Assembly: GCA_963663775.1 (NCBI GenBank) | Contig: OY760624.1 | Span: 1,674,001 to 1,738,000, forward strand | Reading direction: 5' to 3' | DNA from: G963663775 sp963663775 | Lineage (GTDB): Bacteria; Bacillota; Clostridia; Oscillospirales; Butyricicoccaceae | Length of the DNA stretch: 64,000 nt | Shown: piece after piece, positions 44,876 through 52,295 of the stretch | Layout of the letters: every line of letters begins with the position of its first letter | Position numbering within the stretch: position 1 is the first letter of the stretch | Position numbers and translations under genes: made by a program | Notes under the pieces: generated by a model | Told to the model about the DNA's origin: nothing | Databases searched by the model: none | What the model saw: only the letters and a program-made list of their open reading frames with translations

Positions 44876-45184
44876 TCATTGGTTGATAACTAATTGTGTG
44901 GATAACATTTTGATTGCCGGGAATGCTTCTACATCGCCGCTTTCGTGGTCGGCGTACAGCTTGCCGATGAAATCATCAAGCAAAGCGGCTTTCTGGTTTT
45001 TAGGCAGTTGGTCATATTGCAGGATGTCCGCTTTTAGCTTCTCGCCCTGTGCCTGCGTGAGTTCGCCGGACTTGAAACCCAAATAGGTGCGGCGCAGTAG
45101 GATGTACTGCACACGCTCTGCATCGGACAGGTCGCAGGGGATGGGTTCACCGCGGTAGGCGGCAGCCTGTAGGTTCTTATCCAT
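44876..45184 (-). CDS. Hypothetical element protein
   Basis: A 102-residue protein (MDKNLQAAAYRGEPIPCDLS...). LTQAQGEKLKADILQYDQLP and a hydrophobic helix near the C-terminus are visible. Small proteins of this style occur in the early regions of Clostridia prophages. No function is assigned. Confidence 0.6.
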   Translation of the reverse strand: MDKNLQAAAYRGEPIPCDLSDAERVQYILLRRTYLGFKSGELTQAQGEKLKADILQYDQLPKNQKAALLDDFIGKLYADHESGDVEAFPAIKMLSTQLVINQ

Positions 45185-45192
45185 CGCTCCCC

Positions 45193-45381
45193 CTACTGGT
45201 CGGCAATGTTTGCCTGCATATTGATGATTTCCTCCAAAGTGTCACGAAGGTTCTCCACCGCTTGAAGTCGTTCACCGAAGTTCTCGAACCATTCTGCGAC
45301 ATCTGCCTGCATATTCTGGATTTCTTCGAGGGTATCGCGGAGGTTTTCCACCTGTTGCATTTGTTCTTCAGTAATTTTCAT
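45193..45381 (-). CDS. Small coiled-coil protein with an internal duplication
   Basis: A 62-residue protein in which VENLRDTLEEIQNMQADVA is repeated almost exactly as VENLRDTLEEIINMQANIA. The pair separates into two ~20-residue helices joined by WFENFGERLQA. The nucleotide copies (near 45225 and 45330) are also similar, so a recent tandem duplication is likely. A coiled-coil adaptor or anti-repressor role is possible. Confidence 0.65.
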   Translation of the reverse strand: MKITEEQMQQVENLRDTLEEIQNMQADVAEWFENFGERLQAVENLRDTLEEIINMQANIADQ

Positions 45382-45394
45382 GTTTGTTGTCCTT

Positions 45395-45622
45395 TCATCT
45401 GTAGCGGGTGTTCTGTGCGATTTCGCATAGTGCGCAAATCTGCATAATATCGTTGTGCCCTGCGCAGGAAACGCCTTGGCATTTCACAAAGCCGTTATCT
45501 GCAATGGAGAGCAGGGGGCAAATGCGCTGTGTCTTGTGCTCAACAGGTGCGTTGATTTCTCTTGGGAATTGTGCAGCCTTTACACGTTCGGCATACGCTG
45601 TCAATGGATCTTGGATTTTCAT
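45395..45622 (-). CDS. Hypothetical Cys-rich element protein
   Basis: A 75-residue protein with CPLLS, CQGVSCAGH and CALCEIAQ, so six Cys and a His that could bind a metal or iron-sulfur cluster. The ATG follows AAAGGAGGTGAC. No family recognised. Confidence 0.6.
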   Translation of the reverse strand: MKIQDPLTAYAERVKAAQFPREINAPVEHKTQRICPLLSIADNGFVKCQGVSCAGHNDIMQICALCEIAQNTRYR

Positions 45623-45772
45623 GTTGTCACCTCCTTTCTGCGGCAGGGTTTGAGGGTTGCATTTCCACAGGTGGGCGGTGTGGTCTGGTGTAGTCCACCT
45701 TTTATGGGAGGTTCTCGCGAGGATATGTTTCTAAGACCCGCCCGTGAAAGGTGGGGCACGCCGACCCACACC
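45623..45772. other. 150-bp gap with hairpin-forming sequence
   Basis: The gap between the helicase and the Cys-rich protein contains several GGTG/CACC repeats, such as CCACAGGTGGGCGGTGTGG and CCACACC-type arms. An alternative small reading, a 67-residue minus-strand frame from 45822 to 45619, would overlap both genes, including an ATGA overlap, but lacks a ribosome binding site. I treat it as unproven. Confidence 0.4.
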
Positions 45773-46984
45773 CTAAAACGCCCTGCCATTATCGAACGGA
45801 GTAGTACCACGAAAAACTTCAAAATCGGTGCATAAAAGATTATAACCTGTGAGCATGCTAAGCTTACTAGCCGTTCTATGCGCTCCTATTGGGCGTTTCT
45901 TTCGTACTGCAGCATACCGCTCTACTGCACCCTTGAAGTTATTCCTGTTCTCTGCCATAAAGCCGTTTTTCATGCACCAATCGGTATACGCAGGGTACAA
46001 AATCTCCATCTGCACCTCGCCGTTTGGGTCGGCTTCCAGCTTGTCCGCAAAAAATTGCCCCATTTTATCGCTTGATTGCTGATAGTCCATTGTAGCTGCT
46101 CGCACAGATTCGGGCATGTCCAATCCTTCGGCTTGCATCCGTTGTAACCCCTCAATGCACCAGTTGAGAATACCGCTTAAGCTGGCGGGCCTCATCAAAT
46201 CTCGCTTTAGGTTTTTATCCTGTTCCTCTGGCTCGAAATGGCGTTCAAAAGGAATTACCTTGACGCGGCCAGAAGAAAAAACGGTTGGGTCTGTGACACG
46301 GGGCAAGTGGTTTGTGTTGAAAAGCATTTTAAACTGCGGCACAAACTCGAAGGAGTTTTCATTCAGAAAACGAGCAGCTACAGTATCATTGCCCGTCAGC
46401 GTTTTTACGAGTGCCGAACTAAGCACCAATGCTTGGTCTGGTTCGGATACGTTTACAAACCGCTTGCCTGCCAATCGTGCGATGTCTTCATTTGGCGCAC
46501 GGCTATCTTGATTTTTCTTCATCGCTATAGTGGATGGGTTCACAGCCGCGCCATAATCGCCCATCAGCTTTTTGTAGGTTTCCATGCTCGTTCCCTTGCC
46601 ATTTCTGGTAGTCGGACCATATAGCACAAAGAAACATTCCTGTGAGGTGTCACCAGTCAACGTATATCCAAGAGCCTTTTGCAGGAAGAGAGCCTTTTCA
46701 GCATCCCCCTGCATAATCTCCCCAATAAAGAGCTCCCAACGCTCAGACCTTGCCGCAGGGTCATACGCAACGCCCGAAATCATGGTCAGCATATCGGATG
46801 CAGTATGGGGGTGAAATTCGCCAGTGCGTAGGCTGAGCGTGCCGTTGGTGCAGTTGAATAAATATGGGTCACGGTCGAAGTCTGCCATGCTGACAGGGTG
46901 CACGTCTGCAGCGTCCTTGACAATGGTTTCCCGCTTGTTGCGGCTTCTCCATGCCTGTAGCTTGTTGTCAATTTGCATGTTCAT
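45773..46984 (-). CDS. D5-type SF3 helicase (phage/plasmid replication), without primase domain
   Basis: A 403-residue protein. Its N-terminus has the D5_N hallmark CTNGTLSLRTGEFHPH, and an SF3/AAA+ helicase follows with Walker A GPTTRNGKGTSM (~residue 125), the VNVSEPDQALVLSSALVK B/C region and MLFNTNHLPRVT. Most family members (P4 alpha-like, ~750 aa) have an N-terminal primase domain, which is missing here. The start at 46984 is fixed by GGAGGAGG and overlaps the XRE gene by 4 nt. It probably replicates the excised element from an origin not recognised here. Confidence 0.88.
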   Translation of the reverse strand: MNMQIDNKLQAWRSRNKRETIVKDAADVHPVSMADFDRDPYLFNCTNGTLSLRTGEFHPHTASDMLTMISGVAYDPAARSERWELFIGEIMQGDAEKALFLQKALGYTLTGDTSQECFFVLYGPTTRNGKGTSMETYKKLMGDYGAAVNPSTIAMKKNQDSRAPNEDIARLAGKRFVNVSEPDQALVLSSALVKTLTGNDTVAARFLNENSFEFVPQFKMLFNTNHLPRVTDPTVFSSGRVKVIPFERHFEPEEQDKNLKRDLMRPASLSGILNWCIEGLQRMQAEGLDMPESVRAATMDYQQSSDKMGQFFADKLEADPNGEVQMEILYPAYTDWCMKNGFMAENRNNFKGAVERYAAVRKKRPIGAHRTASKLSMLTGYNLLCTDFEVFRGTTPFDNGRAF

Positions 46985-47178
46985 GCCTCCTCCATGATGT
47001 CTGTTACGTCTACGCCAAGCGCCTTGGCGAGTTTGCCTGCAGTTGCTGGTGCGCAGGACTTGCCAGTTTTGACGCCTGTTACGGTGGCGCGGGATAGACC
47101 CGCACGCTCTGCGAGTACTTTGCATGTGATGTCCTTTCCTGCCAAAGCAGCAGCAAACTTCATTCTATCAATTCTCAA
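46981..47178 (-). CDS. Small XRE-family regulator (Cro-like)
   Basis: A 65-residue HTH protein: CKVLAERAGLSRATVTGVKTG is the XRE helix-turn-helix, then KLAKALGVDVTDIMEE. It begins at TTG 47178, placed 8 nt after AGGAGG; the GTG immediately after the Shine-Dalgarno is too close. First gene of the leftward module, divergent from the larger XRE repressor, in the position of cro. Confidence 0.8.
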   Translation of the reverse strand: MRIDRMKFAAALAGKDITCKVLAERAGLSRATVTGVKTGKSCAPATAGKLAKALGVDVTDIMEEA

Positions 47179-47197
47179 TTTGTTCACCTCCTCGTTT

Positions 47198-47300
47198 CAC
47201 TAATTAGTGTTTCTGTGACACTAATTAAACCACTAATTAGAAACAAAGTCAAGAATTTTTTATAAAATAAATTTTAACCATTGATTTAATCACTAATTCA
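47198..47300. promoter_or_regulatory. Operator cluster between divergent XRE genes
   Basis: CACTAATTAGTG at 47198-47209 is a perfect 12-bp palindrome. CACTAATTA recurs at 47219-47227, CACTAATTAG at 47231-47240 and CACTAATTCA at 47291-47300. Four sites, mostly spaced by about one to two helical turns, suggest the immunity switch of the element. Confidence 0.8.
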
Positions 47301-47327
47301 TGGTTTAATTTAGGTGAGGTGATTTTA

Positions 47328-47735
47328 ATGGGAGTAGGCGAAAAAATAAAAGAAATATTAAAAGATCGTGGTATGACGATAAAAGAACTTGCAGAAGAGA
47401 GCGAATTATCCCCTAATACGTTGTATTCTATAACTAAGACTGACCCACTAAGTATCCAACAATCTACGGCGGAAAAAATTGCATATGCACTGGGCATAGA
47501 TGCTAGTGATTTAAGTGATTTTGAACGCGGAGTAGCTCTAGCAACAGGCATATCTTATGCTTCGCTTAGCATAGCTAAAAAAGCAGACGAGATAGCGAAA
47601 GTATCACCAGAAATGGGGATGCTTGCGCATGATTTTCTTAGACTTAATGTAAGTGGTCATTATCTTGTAATGAAATACACTAAGCATCTCTTAAAAAATC
47701 CCGATTACCAAAAAAACTCCGACACCGAAGAATAG
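47328..47735 (+). CDS. XRE-family repressor (CI-like)
   Basis: A 135-residue protein with an N-terminal HTH (IKELAEESELSPNTLYSITK) and a C-terminal helical domain with no protease motif. The ATG at 47328 follows TAGGTGAGG. It is likely to bind the operators upstream and keep the leftward module silent. Confidence 0.85.
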   Translation: MGVGEKIKEILKDRGMTIKELAEESELSPNTLYSITKTDPLSIQQSTAEKIAYALGIDASDLSDFERGVALATGISYASLSIAKKADEIAKVSPEMGMLAHDFLRLNVSGHYLVMKYTKHLLKNPDYQKNSDTEE

Positions 47736-47859
47736 TCCCGATGCCCCCCGAAAATTAGAGTTCACCCTCCCCAAATCTGGGGAGCAAAGAGTTGCAAATA
47801 AAAAGGATACTCACAAAATGAGTACCCTTGGTTTTCTATACCCGAAAGGAGGTATTTCT

Positions 47860-49017
47860 ATGGCAAAAAAAGAAACCCGCAACGCCAAAGGTGCGGGCAT
47901 GATTCGCCAGCGATCTGATGGATCATGGGAAGCAAGATATACAGCGGGGCGTGACCCCGGAACAGGAAAGCAGATTCAGAAATCTGTGTACGGCAAAACA
48001 CAGAAAGAGGTACGCAAAAAGCTGACTGAAAAACTTAGTCAGCTTGATGGGGGTATTTATACCGAGCCGTCCAAAATAACAGTATCCGCATGGTTAGATG
48101 TTTGGCTTGCTGAGTATACCGGCAATATCAAAGAGAGAACCCACATTTTATATAAGGGACATATAAACACCCACTTTAAGCCGGCACTGGGTGCGGTTAA
48201 ACTCTCTGCATTGACTGCACCCCACATACAGAAATTCTATAATAATCTGCAACGGGAAAATGGTTTGTCACCCAAGACAATAAAAAACCTTCATGGCATC
48301 CTGCATAAGGCTTTGCAGCAGGCTGTGGAGGTTGGGTATCTTCGGTTTAATCCGTCTGATGCTTGCAAATTGCCAAGAGCGGAAAAAGCGGACATCAAGC
48401 CGCTGGAAGAACAGCAGATTGCAGACTTTATGAAAGTCGTACAGGGGCATGCCCTCGAAGCGCTTTATATTGTGGACTTGTTCACAGGAATGCGCCAAGG
48501 CGAGATTATGGGCATGACTTGGGACTGTGTAGATTTTAAGAATGGCACTTTACACATCTACCGACAGCTGCAGCTTATCAAAGGTAGGTATGAGTTTGTC
48601 ACTCTTAAAAATGATCGTCCACGCAAAATCACCCCCGCGCCGTATGTCATGAAGGTTCTGGCAAACCGCAGAAAAAAGCAGCTCGAAGCACGGTTACGAG
48701 CGGGAGAACTCTGGGAGGATAGCAACCTTGTATTCACCAATGAAACAGGCAGACATTTAGCACGGCAGACGGTGTATAAGCAATTCAAGAATCTGGTTGC
48801 AGAAATCGGAATGCCTAGTGCACGTTTTCATGATCTTCGCCATTCGTATGCCGTTGCTGCTTTGCAGTCTGGAGATAATGTAAAGACCGTGCAGCAAAAT
48901 CTAGGACACCACACGGCAGCGTTTACGCTCGATGTTTACGGTCATGTAACGGAGAGTATGCGCAAGGAAAGTGCCGACCGTATGGAAGCCTTTATAAATG
49001 GCGTTTCAAATCTATAA
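47860..49017 (+). CDS. int: Tyrosine-type phage integrase
   Basis: A 385-residue Int. The N-terminal arm-binding domain (GSWEARYTAGRDPGTGKQ) is followed by the SAM-like core domain and the catalytic domain. Catalytic residues are visible as TGMRQGE (Arg), HDLRHSYA (HxxR), LGHHTAAFTLDVYGH (His and nucleophile Tyr). The ATG at 47860 follows AAAGGAGGTATT. It ends 119 bp before tRNA-Pro and is the enzyme expected to recombine the direct repeats. The upstream hairpin (AGGATACTCA / TGAGTACCCT) may attenuate readthrough from the repressor gene. Confidence 0.95.
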   Translation: MAKKETRNAKGAGMIRQRSDGSWEARYTAGRDPGTGKQIQKSVYGKTQKEVRKKLTEKLSQLDGGIYTEPSKITVSAWLDVWLAEYTGNIKERTHILYKGHINTHFKPALGAVKLSALTAPHIQKFYNNLQRENGLSPKTIKNLHGILHKALQQAVEVGYLRFNPSDACKLPRAEKADIKPLEEQQIADFMKVVQGHALEALYIVDLFTGMRQGEIMGMTWDCVDFKNGTLHIYRQLQLIKGRYEFVTLKNDRPRKITPAPYVMKVLANRRKKQLEARLRAGELWEDSNLVFTNETGRHLARQTVYKQFKNLVAEIGMPSARFHDLRHSYAVAALQSGDNVKTVQQNLGHHTAAFTLDVYGHVTESMRKESADRMEAFINGVSNL

Positions 49018-49035
49018 ATGGTAAAATAAATGGTA
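49015..49035. repeat. Arm-type repeat near the right end
   Basis: A 21-nt copy of the repeat at 41486-41506. ATGGGGATAAC at 49070-49080 is the reverse complement of the left-end GTTATCCCCAT. Confidence 0.6.
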
Positions 49036-49098
49036 CAAGTAAAACCGCCTGTACCACATGAGAACTTTTATGGGGATAACTGCGCCTAAAAACAAAAA

Positions 49099-49158
49099 AA
49101 CGCCCTGTAATCAATCCGATTACAGGGTTTTCTTATGGTCGAGGTGACAGGATTTGAA
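49099..49158. repeat. Right attachment repeat (attR) inside tRNA-Pro
   Basis: It includes the tRNA-Pro terminator hairpin (CCCTGTAATC / GATTACAGGG on either strand) and 36 nt identical to the left copy, extending into the T arm of the tRNA (49123-49158). Confidence 0.9.
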
Positions 49159-49212
49159 CCTGCGGCCTCTTCGTCCCGAACGAAGCGCTCTACCAAGCTG
49201 AGCCACACCTCG
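49136..49212 (-). tRNA. tRNA-Pro (CGG), integration target
   Basis: On the minus strand: acceptor CGAGGTG pairs with CACCTCG, D arm GCTCAGCTTGGTAGAGC, anticodon stem CTTCG/CGAAG with loop TTCGGGA (CGG), T arm GTTCAAATC, encoded CCA. Its 3' end is duplicated at 41335-41370 by the integrated element, and the gene remains intact. Confidence 0.95.
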
Positions 49213-49377
49213 ATACATTCATCTGCTCAACGAAATTTATTATATCAAAGGAAATACTTTCTGTCAACAGTTTTTGATAAAAATATGCGGAATTTAAAAA
49301 TAACATTTGGGGGAATGCACCGCAGGCGGCACGGCGGTATAGTATGGAGTATTCTATGTAGAGGAGGTATGCAGAAT

Positions 49378-49605
49378 ATGGATATCAATGCGGAGGAGAT
49401 GCAGATGATGATGGCGCAAATGCATGCACAAACATATTCCTATGAGATGCAATTGGCGCAATATTTTCAAAAAATCAGCGAAATTTATACATCTATGGCA
49501 CAAAGTGAACGAAAAATGTATCAGATGTATTTGGGCAAAAATGGAGTTCGCCCTAGAATGCATCAGACAAAAATGCCGCCGATGCTGCCGGATATGATGC
49601 CATAA
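49378..49605 (+). CDS. Small Met-rich protein
   Basis: A 75-residue protein with about 20 Met and many Gln residues; its N-terminal half is helical (AEEMQMMMAQMHAQTYSYEM). The start ATG 49378 fits GAGGAGGT at 10 nt; an in-frame ATG at 49369 immediately after the Shine-Dalgarno is too close. It is followed 63 bp on by a second Met-rich protein and may be a spore-associated pair. No family recognised. Confidence 0.6.
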   Translation: MDINAEEMQMMMAQMHAQTYSYEMQLAQYFQKISEIYTSMAQSERKMYQMYLGKNGVRPRMHQTKMPPMLPDMMP

Positions 49606-49668
49606 TACCGCTATTAGGTACGTTTTTCATGGGATATGCATACGATGAGAGAAAGAGGAGATGATAAA

Positions 49669-50172
49669 ATGCCAAATATGTCACCCAACCAATATCCAGT
49701 AGCACATTCGGGGGAAATGCAAGCTGCGACACCGCTGTTGCCAGTGCCCTGGATGGACCATATGCTGCAAAATAATCCATTGGGAGAAATGCAGGATATG
49801 GTAGAAAATCAAGAAGATATGGATATTTCTGAAGAAAATATGCAAGAGATGTTTCCAGAGCTATATCCGCAGCTCAAGCCGCACATAGAACATATTGCGC
49901 AGCTGCTTCAAAATCAAGAGTTGACCGATAGTCAGATTGATGCCATTGTAGAAGAAATTTTGAAAAACAGCAGCATGCCAAATGCCGTAGAACCCTTACA
50001 GGAACCTATGGAAACCACCATTGCAACACAGCCAAATCATTGGAGAAATTATCAGCCCCATCCTTATCCAAACCCGTATTATCGGCGCAGAAGGTATCCA
50101 AGATATTATTATGATTTATCCTTACAGGATTTGGTGCGTATTATGCTGCTGCAGGAGTTGTGGCGGTATTGA
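49669..50172 (+). CDS. Met/Pro-rich protein with Tyr-Arg C-terminus, possible spore-associated
   Basis: A 167-residue protein: Met- and Gln-rich N-terminus (MPNMSPNQYP...), a helical middle part (HIEHIAQLLQNQELTDSQID), a Pro/Tyr/Arg-rich segment (HPYPNPYYRRRRYPRYYY) and a final LQDLVRIMLLQELWRY helix. Such Tyr/Arg-rich tails occur in Firmicute spore coat and inner-coat proteins; that role is an inference. Ribosome binding site: AAGAGGAGATG. Confidence 0.65.
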   Translation: MPNMSPNQYPVAHSGEMQAATPLLPVPWMDHMLQNNPLGEMQDMVENQEDMDISEENMQEMFPELYPQLKPHIEHIAQLLQNQELTDSQIDAIVEEILKNSSMPNAVEPLQEPMETTIATQPNHWRNYQPHPYPNPYYRRRRYPRYYYDLSLQDLVRIMLLQELWRY

Positions 50173-50778
50173 TAGATTGAAAAATCAATGTGCCCAGTTG
50201 CAGAAAATTTTTCATGTCTATGCTCGTGGTATAAAAAGTTTGTGCGAAGATTAAGAAAATAAAAGCGCTGCTTTGATACAGTAGACCACCTGTACTGCCA
50301 ACTGTCGTTGGATCTACAAACGCAGAGAGCAGTACGGATGGTTGTTTCACAGCAACAGGAGGTTCGGCAGAAGATTCATCGGCTGGCAATCGGACGGTTT
50401 CCCCAGAGATGGCCTTTTCCTTGTAGATGATAATGATTGGAGTGCAGATGCTATTGGGCTGAGGCAGCATGCTGCGTAAGCTGGATGGAGAATCAGCATA
50501 AATATTCGATAGCGTTGAACCGATACAAGGTGATGTAGGGCAGCCATAGCGTTTATGGGGGTTCTATATCATCTTGATGTATTCTTGGCTTTGCCATGCT
50601 ATCATAAAATACAGATGATTGTGAATTGATTGAAAATCAGTGACTGTCATTATGACGAATCATGAAACTCAAATGACCACTTAAGAACGCAGGGGTGCGA
50701 AAAAAAGGCTAAAACGTAATTTTTGAAGTCGGTTACAAAAAAGTTTAAAGATTTTTTTGAAAAACTTTTAAAAAAGTG
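50173..50778. other. Intergenic region with one uncertain minus-strand frame
   Basis: The 678 bp to the tRNA-Thr gene contain an open minus-strand frame of 109 codons (50141-50470), whose middle reads KQPSVLLSAFVDPTTVGSTGG. There is no convincing ribosome binding site and it overlaps the preceding plus-strand gene by 32 bp, so it stays uncertain. No other gene or repeat stands out. Confidence 0.4.
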
Positions 50779-50807
50779 TTGACTTAGGGCGATATATGCT
50801 ATATAAT
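50779..50807 (+). promoter_or_regulatory. SigA promoter for the tRNA-Thr/tRNA-Tyr genes
   Basis: TTGACT (50779-50784), 17-nt spacer, TATAAT (50802-50807), 43 nt before tRNA-Thr. Confidence 0.85.
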
Positions 50808-50850
50808 AAATCTTGTCGCTAGGGAATGAGCGAAACGAACAAAAGAAAAT

Positions 50851-50926
50851 GCTGGTGTAGCTCAGTTGGTAGAGCAGCTGATTTGTAATCAGCAGGTCGG
50901 GGGTTCAAGTCCGTCCACCAGCTCCA
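50851..50926 (+). tRNA. tRNA-Thr (TGT)
   Basis: A 76-nt tRNA: acceptor GCTGGTG pairs with CACCAGC, anticodon stem CTGAT/ATCAG with loop TTGTA-type (TGT), T arm GTTCAAGTC, CCA encoded. Confidence 0.93.
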
Positions 50927-50944
50927 TTCCAAGCGATTTAATAT

Positions 50945-51029
50945 GGGAGGTTTCCCGAGTGGCCAAAGGGGACAGACTGTAAATCTGTTGTCTATGACTT
51001 CGATGGTTCGAATCCATCACCTCCCACCA
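50945..51029 (+). tRNA. tRNA-Tyr (GTA)
   Basis: An 85-nt class II tRNA: acceptor GGGAGGT pairs with ACCTCCC, anticodon stem CAGA/TCTG with loop CTGTAAA (GTA), long variable arm, T arm GTTCGAATC, CCA encoded. Confidence 0.94.
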
Positions 51030-51031
51030 TA

Positions 51032-51077
51032 ATATCACAAAAAACTCAAATGAAAGATTTTGGGTTTTTTGATATAT
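51032..51077 (+). terminator. Terminator of the tRNA-Thr/Tyr transcript
   Basis: ATATCACAAAAAACTCAAA pairs with TTTTGGGTTTTTTGATAT across a short loop, giving a stem with an embedded T6 run. Confidence 0.75.
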
Positions 51078-51828
51078 CAGTTTGTATTATAACTGATAAG
51101 AAAGATGACTTCCTCCTTTTATAAAAATGAAAGCTAGACGATACAGGATGCATCGTCTAGCTATGCATCAGTTATAAATTGGTTCAAGGGCCTTTGTTCC
51201 CTTGTGACTCCAGACCGATAGTTCATTAGACTATCCTCCAACGCCCGTTCTATACCAACGTTTCGCACATACACGGTTTTAAAAGAGTTTCAGTTGTGAA
51301 TGTGAGCGTTAATAACAGGTCTGTGTTCCTGGCCTCCTCAGCCGGCTGCCCCCCATTTAAGGGTTTTTCTTGGTGTGCAGGGGTATCATTATCAGAATCA
51401 CTATTGTCATCGCAAAGCATCAGTATTGATGTTTTCAGCCGAAAAAACGCTCGTCGCATATTGCGAGTCGTGGCGAAAGTTCTCTGGTGTTCGCTAATAA
51501 TAGCAACCCTGTTACGTAATCTGGAGTGTTATATTATTTTGTCAAGGTGCCGTAAATCTCTCAACTTCCCGCTAACAGAGGGGGCGCTCCGACAAAATTT
51601 AATATGTTCATCGGTTCGCCCGTTGAGAGGTCGTGTATGTGTTTGCTGCGCATACACGATTTTTTATTTGCACAGCCGAATCTTGCAGGAAACGGCAGTC
51701 TATGAGAGGGCGTTTTTTTGTACCTCTCAATATGTATATTATGCTACAAAATGCCAAGAAAAGCAATATATTCGGTTAATTCAAAGGAAAATATTTCTTT
51801 TGTTTTCGTTGCTCGTTTATAGAATCTG
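51078..51828. other. Gene-poor region with several stem-loops
   Basis: On the minus strand three consecutive perfect hairpins appear: 51217-51235 (GATAGT/ACTATC), 51185-51204 (CAAGGG/CCCTTG) and 51133-51161 (GCTAGACGAT/ATCGTCTAGC). The last is followed by a T-rich stretch. On the plus strand TCGTGTATG (51631-51639) and CATACACGA (51651-51659) form a terminator-like hairpin with T7. A 69-codon minus-strand frame (51250-51459) has no convincing ribosome binding site. The region may encode a structured RNA on the minus strand. Confidence 0.45.
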
Positions 51829-52251
51829 CTATGATTCGCTGATGAGCCGCTCTAGGCGGTCAACGCTGCTTTCATCATTAAAGGTGTATTTGACTTCATA
51901 CACCGTCGGTTTATTTTCATAATGCTGTACAACAGCAACAGCTGCGAGGTTAAGCAGGGATGCCAATAGGATAACAATGCCTGCGAAGACTGTTAACAGA
52001 AGGATTTTCTGCCAACTGATTCCAAACACATCCTCTAGAAGATTACTGTAGCCACTGCTGATTTTCCCATATTCATCATATTTGCTCTGGACATCTGCAA
52101 TTGCCGTTTCGCTGACCTCAATTTCACTCATGATTTGCAGAGCCCCACGAAGCTTCTTGCGAGTGGTGTCTATCTGCTGTTTCTGCTCTATGGTTTGGAC
52201 TAATGGCGTGTTATGTAAATGCTGGCGGAGTATTTCTCGTTTGATTATCAT
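51829..52251 (-). CDS. Hypothetical one-TM membrane protein
   Basis: A 140-residue protein: a charged helical N-terminal region (~1-75, KREILRQHLHNTPLVQTIEQ), one TM helix (ILLLTVFAGIVILLASLLNLAAVAVVQ) and a short C-terminal domain (YEVKYTFNDESSVDRL). The ATG follows AAGGAG. It is divergent from a ribbon-helix-helix regulator with shared repeats between, so it is probably controlled by it. Function unknown. Confidence 0.65.
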   Translation of the reverse strand: MIIKREILRQHLHNTPLVQTIEQKQQIDTTRKKLRGALQIMSEIEVSETAIADVQSKYDEYGKISSGYSNLLEDVFGISWQKILLLTVFAGIVILLASLLNLAAVAVVQHYENKPTVYEVKYTFNDESSVDRLERLISES

Positions 52252-52295
52252 TTCTATTCTCCTTCCTATGTTTTCTTCTGTGATTTCATTATATA

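Larger units (their letters stand above)
41335..49158. mobile_element. 7.8-kb integrative element in tRNA-Pro(CGG), capsid-encoding satellite-like
   Basis: The element is bounded by a 36-60 bp direct repeat of the tRNA-Pro 3' end. It has an integrase gene next to the intact tRNA and XRE regulators in a divergent pair. A leftward module follows: helicase, about seven small proteins, scaffold, major capsid protein, two more small proteins. No terminase, portal, protease, tail or lysis gene is present. This fits a phage satellite that supplies its own capsid proteins, or a decayed prophage; the intact-looking genes with good ribosome binding sites favour the former. One cargo-like gene (41619-41969) is transcribed oppositely at the left end. 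Confidence 0.85.

Noticed and set aside
45619..45822. 67-codon minus-strand frame with ATGA overlap to the Cys-rich protein
   Set aside because: No ribosome binding site, and it overlaps the helicase 3' end by 50 bp; the overlap alone is not enough.
41335..49158. Interpretation as a complete prophage
   Set aside because: Packaging, portal, tail and lysis genes are absent and there is no room for them in 7.8 kb.
50141..50470. 109-codon minus-strand frame
   Set aside because: It has no convincing ribosome binding site and overlaps the Met-rich plus-strand gene by 32 bp; kept only as an uncertain note in the intergenic entry.
51250..51459. 69-codon minus-strand frame
   Set aside because: No ribosome binding site and no recognisable family; it adjoins the stem-loop array and may be chance.
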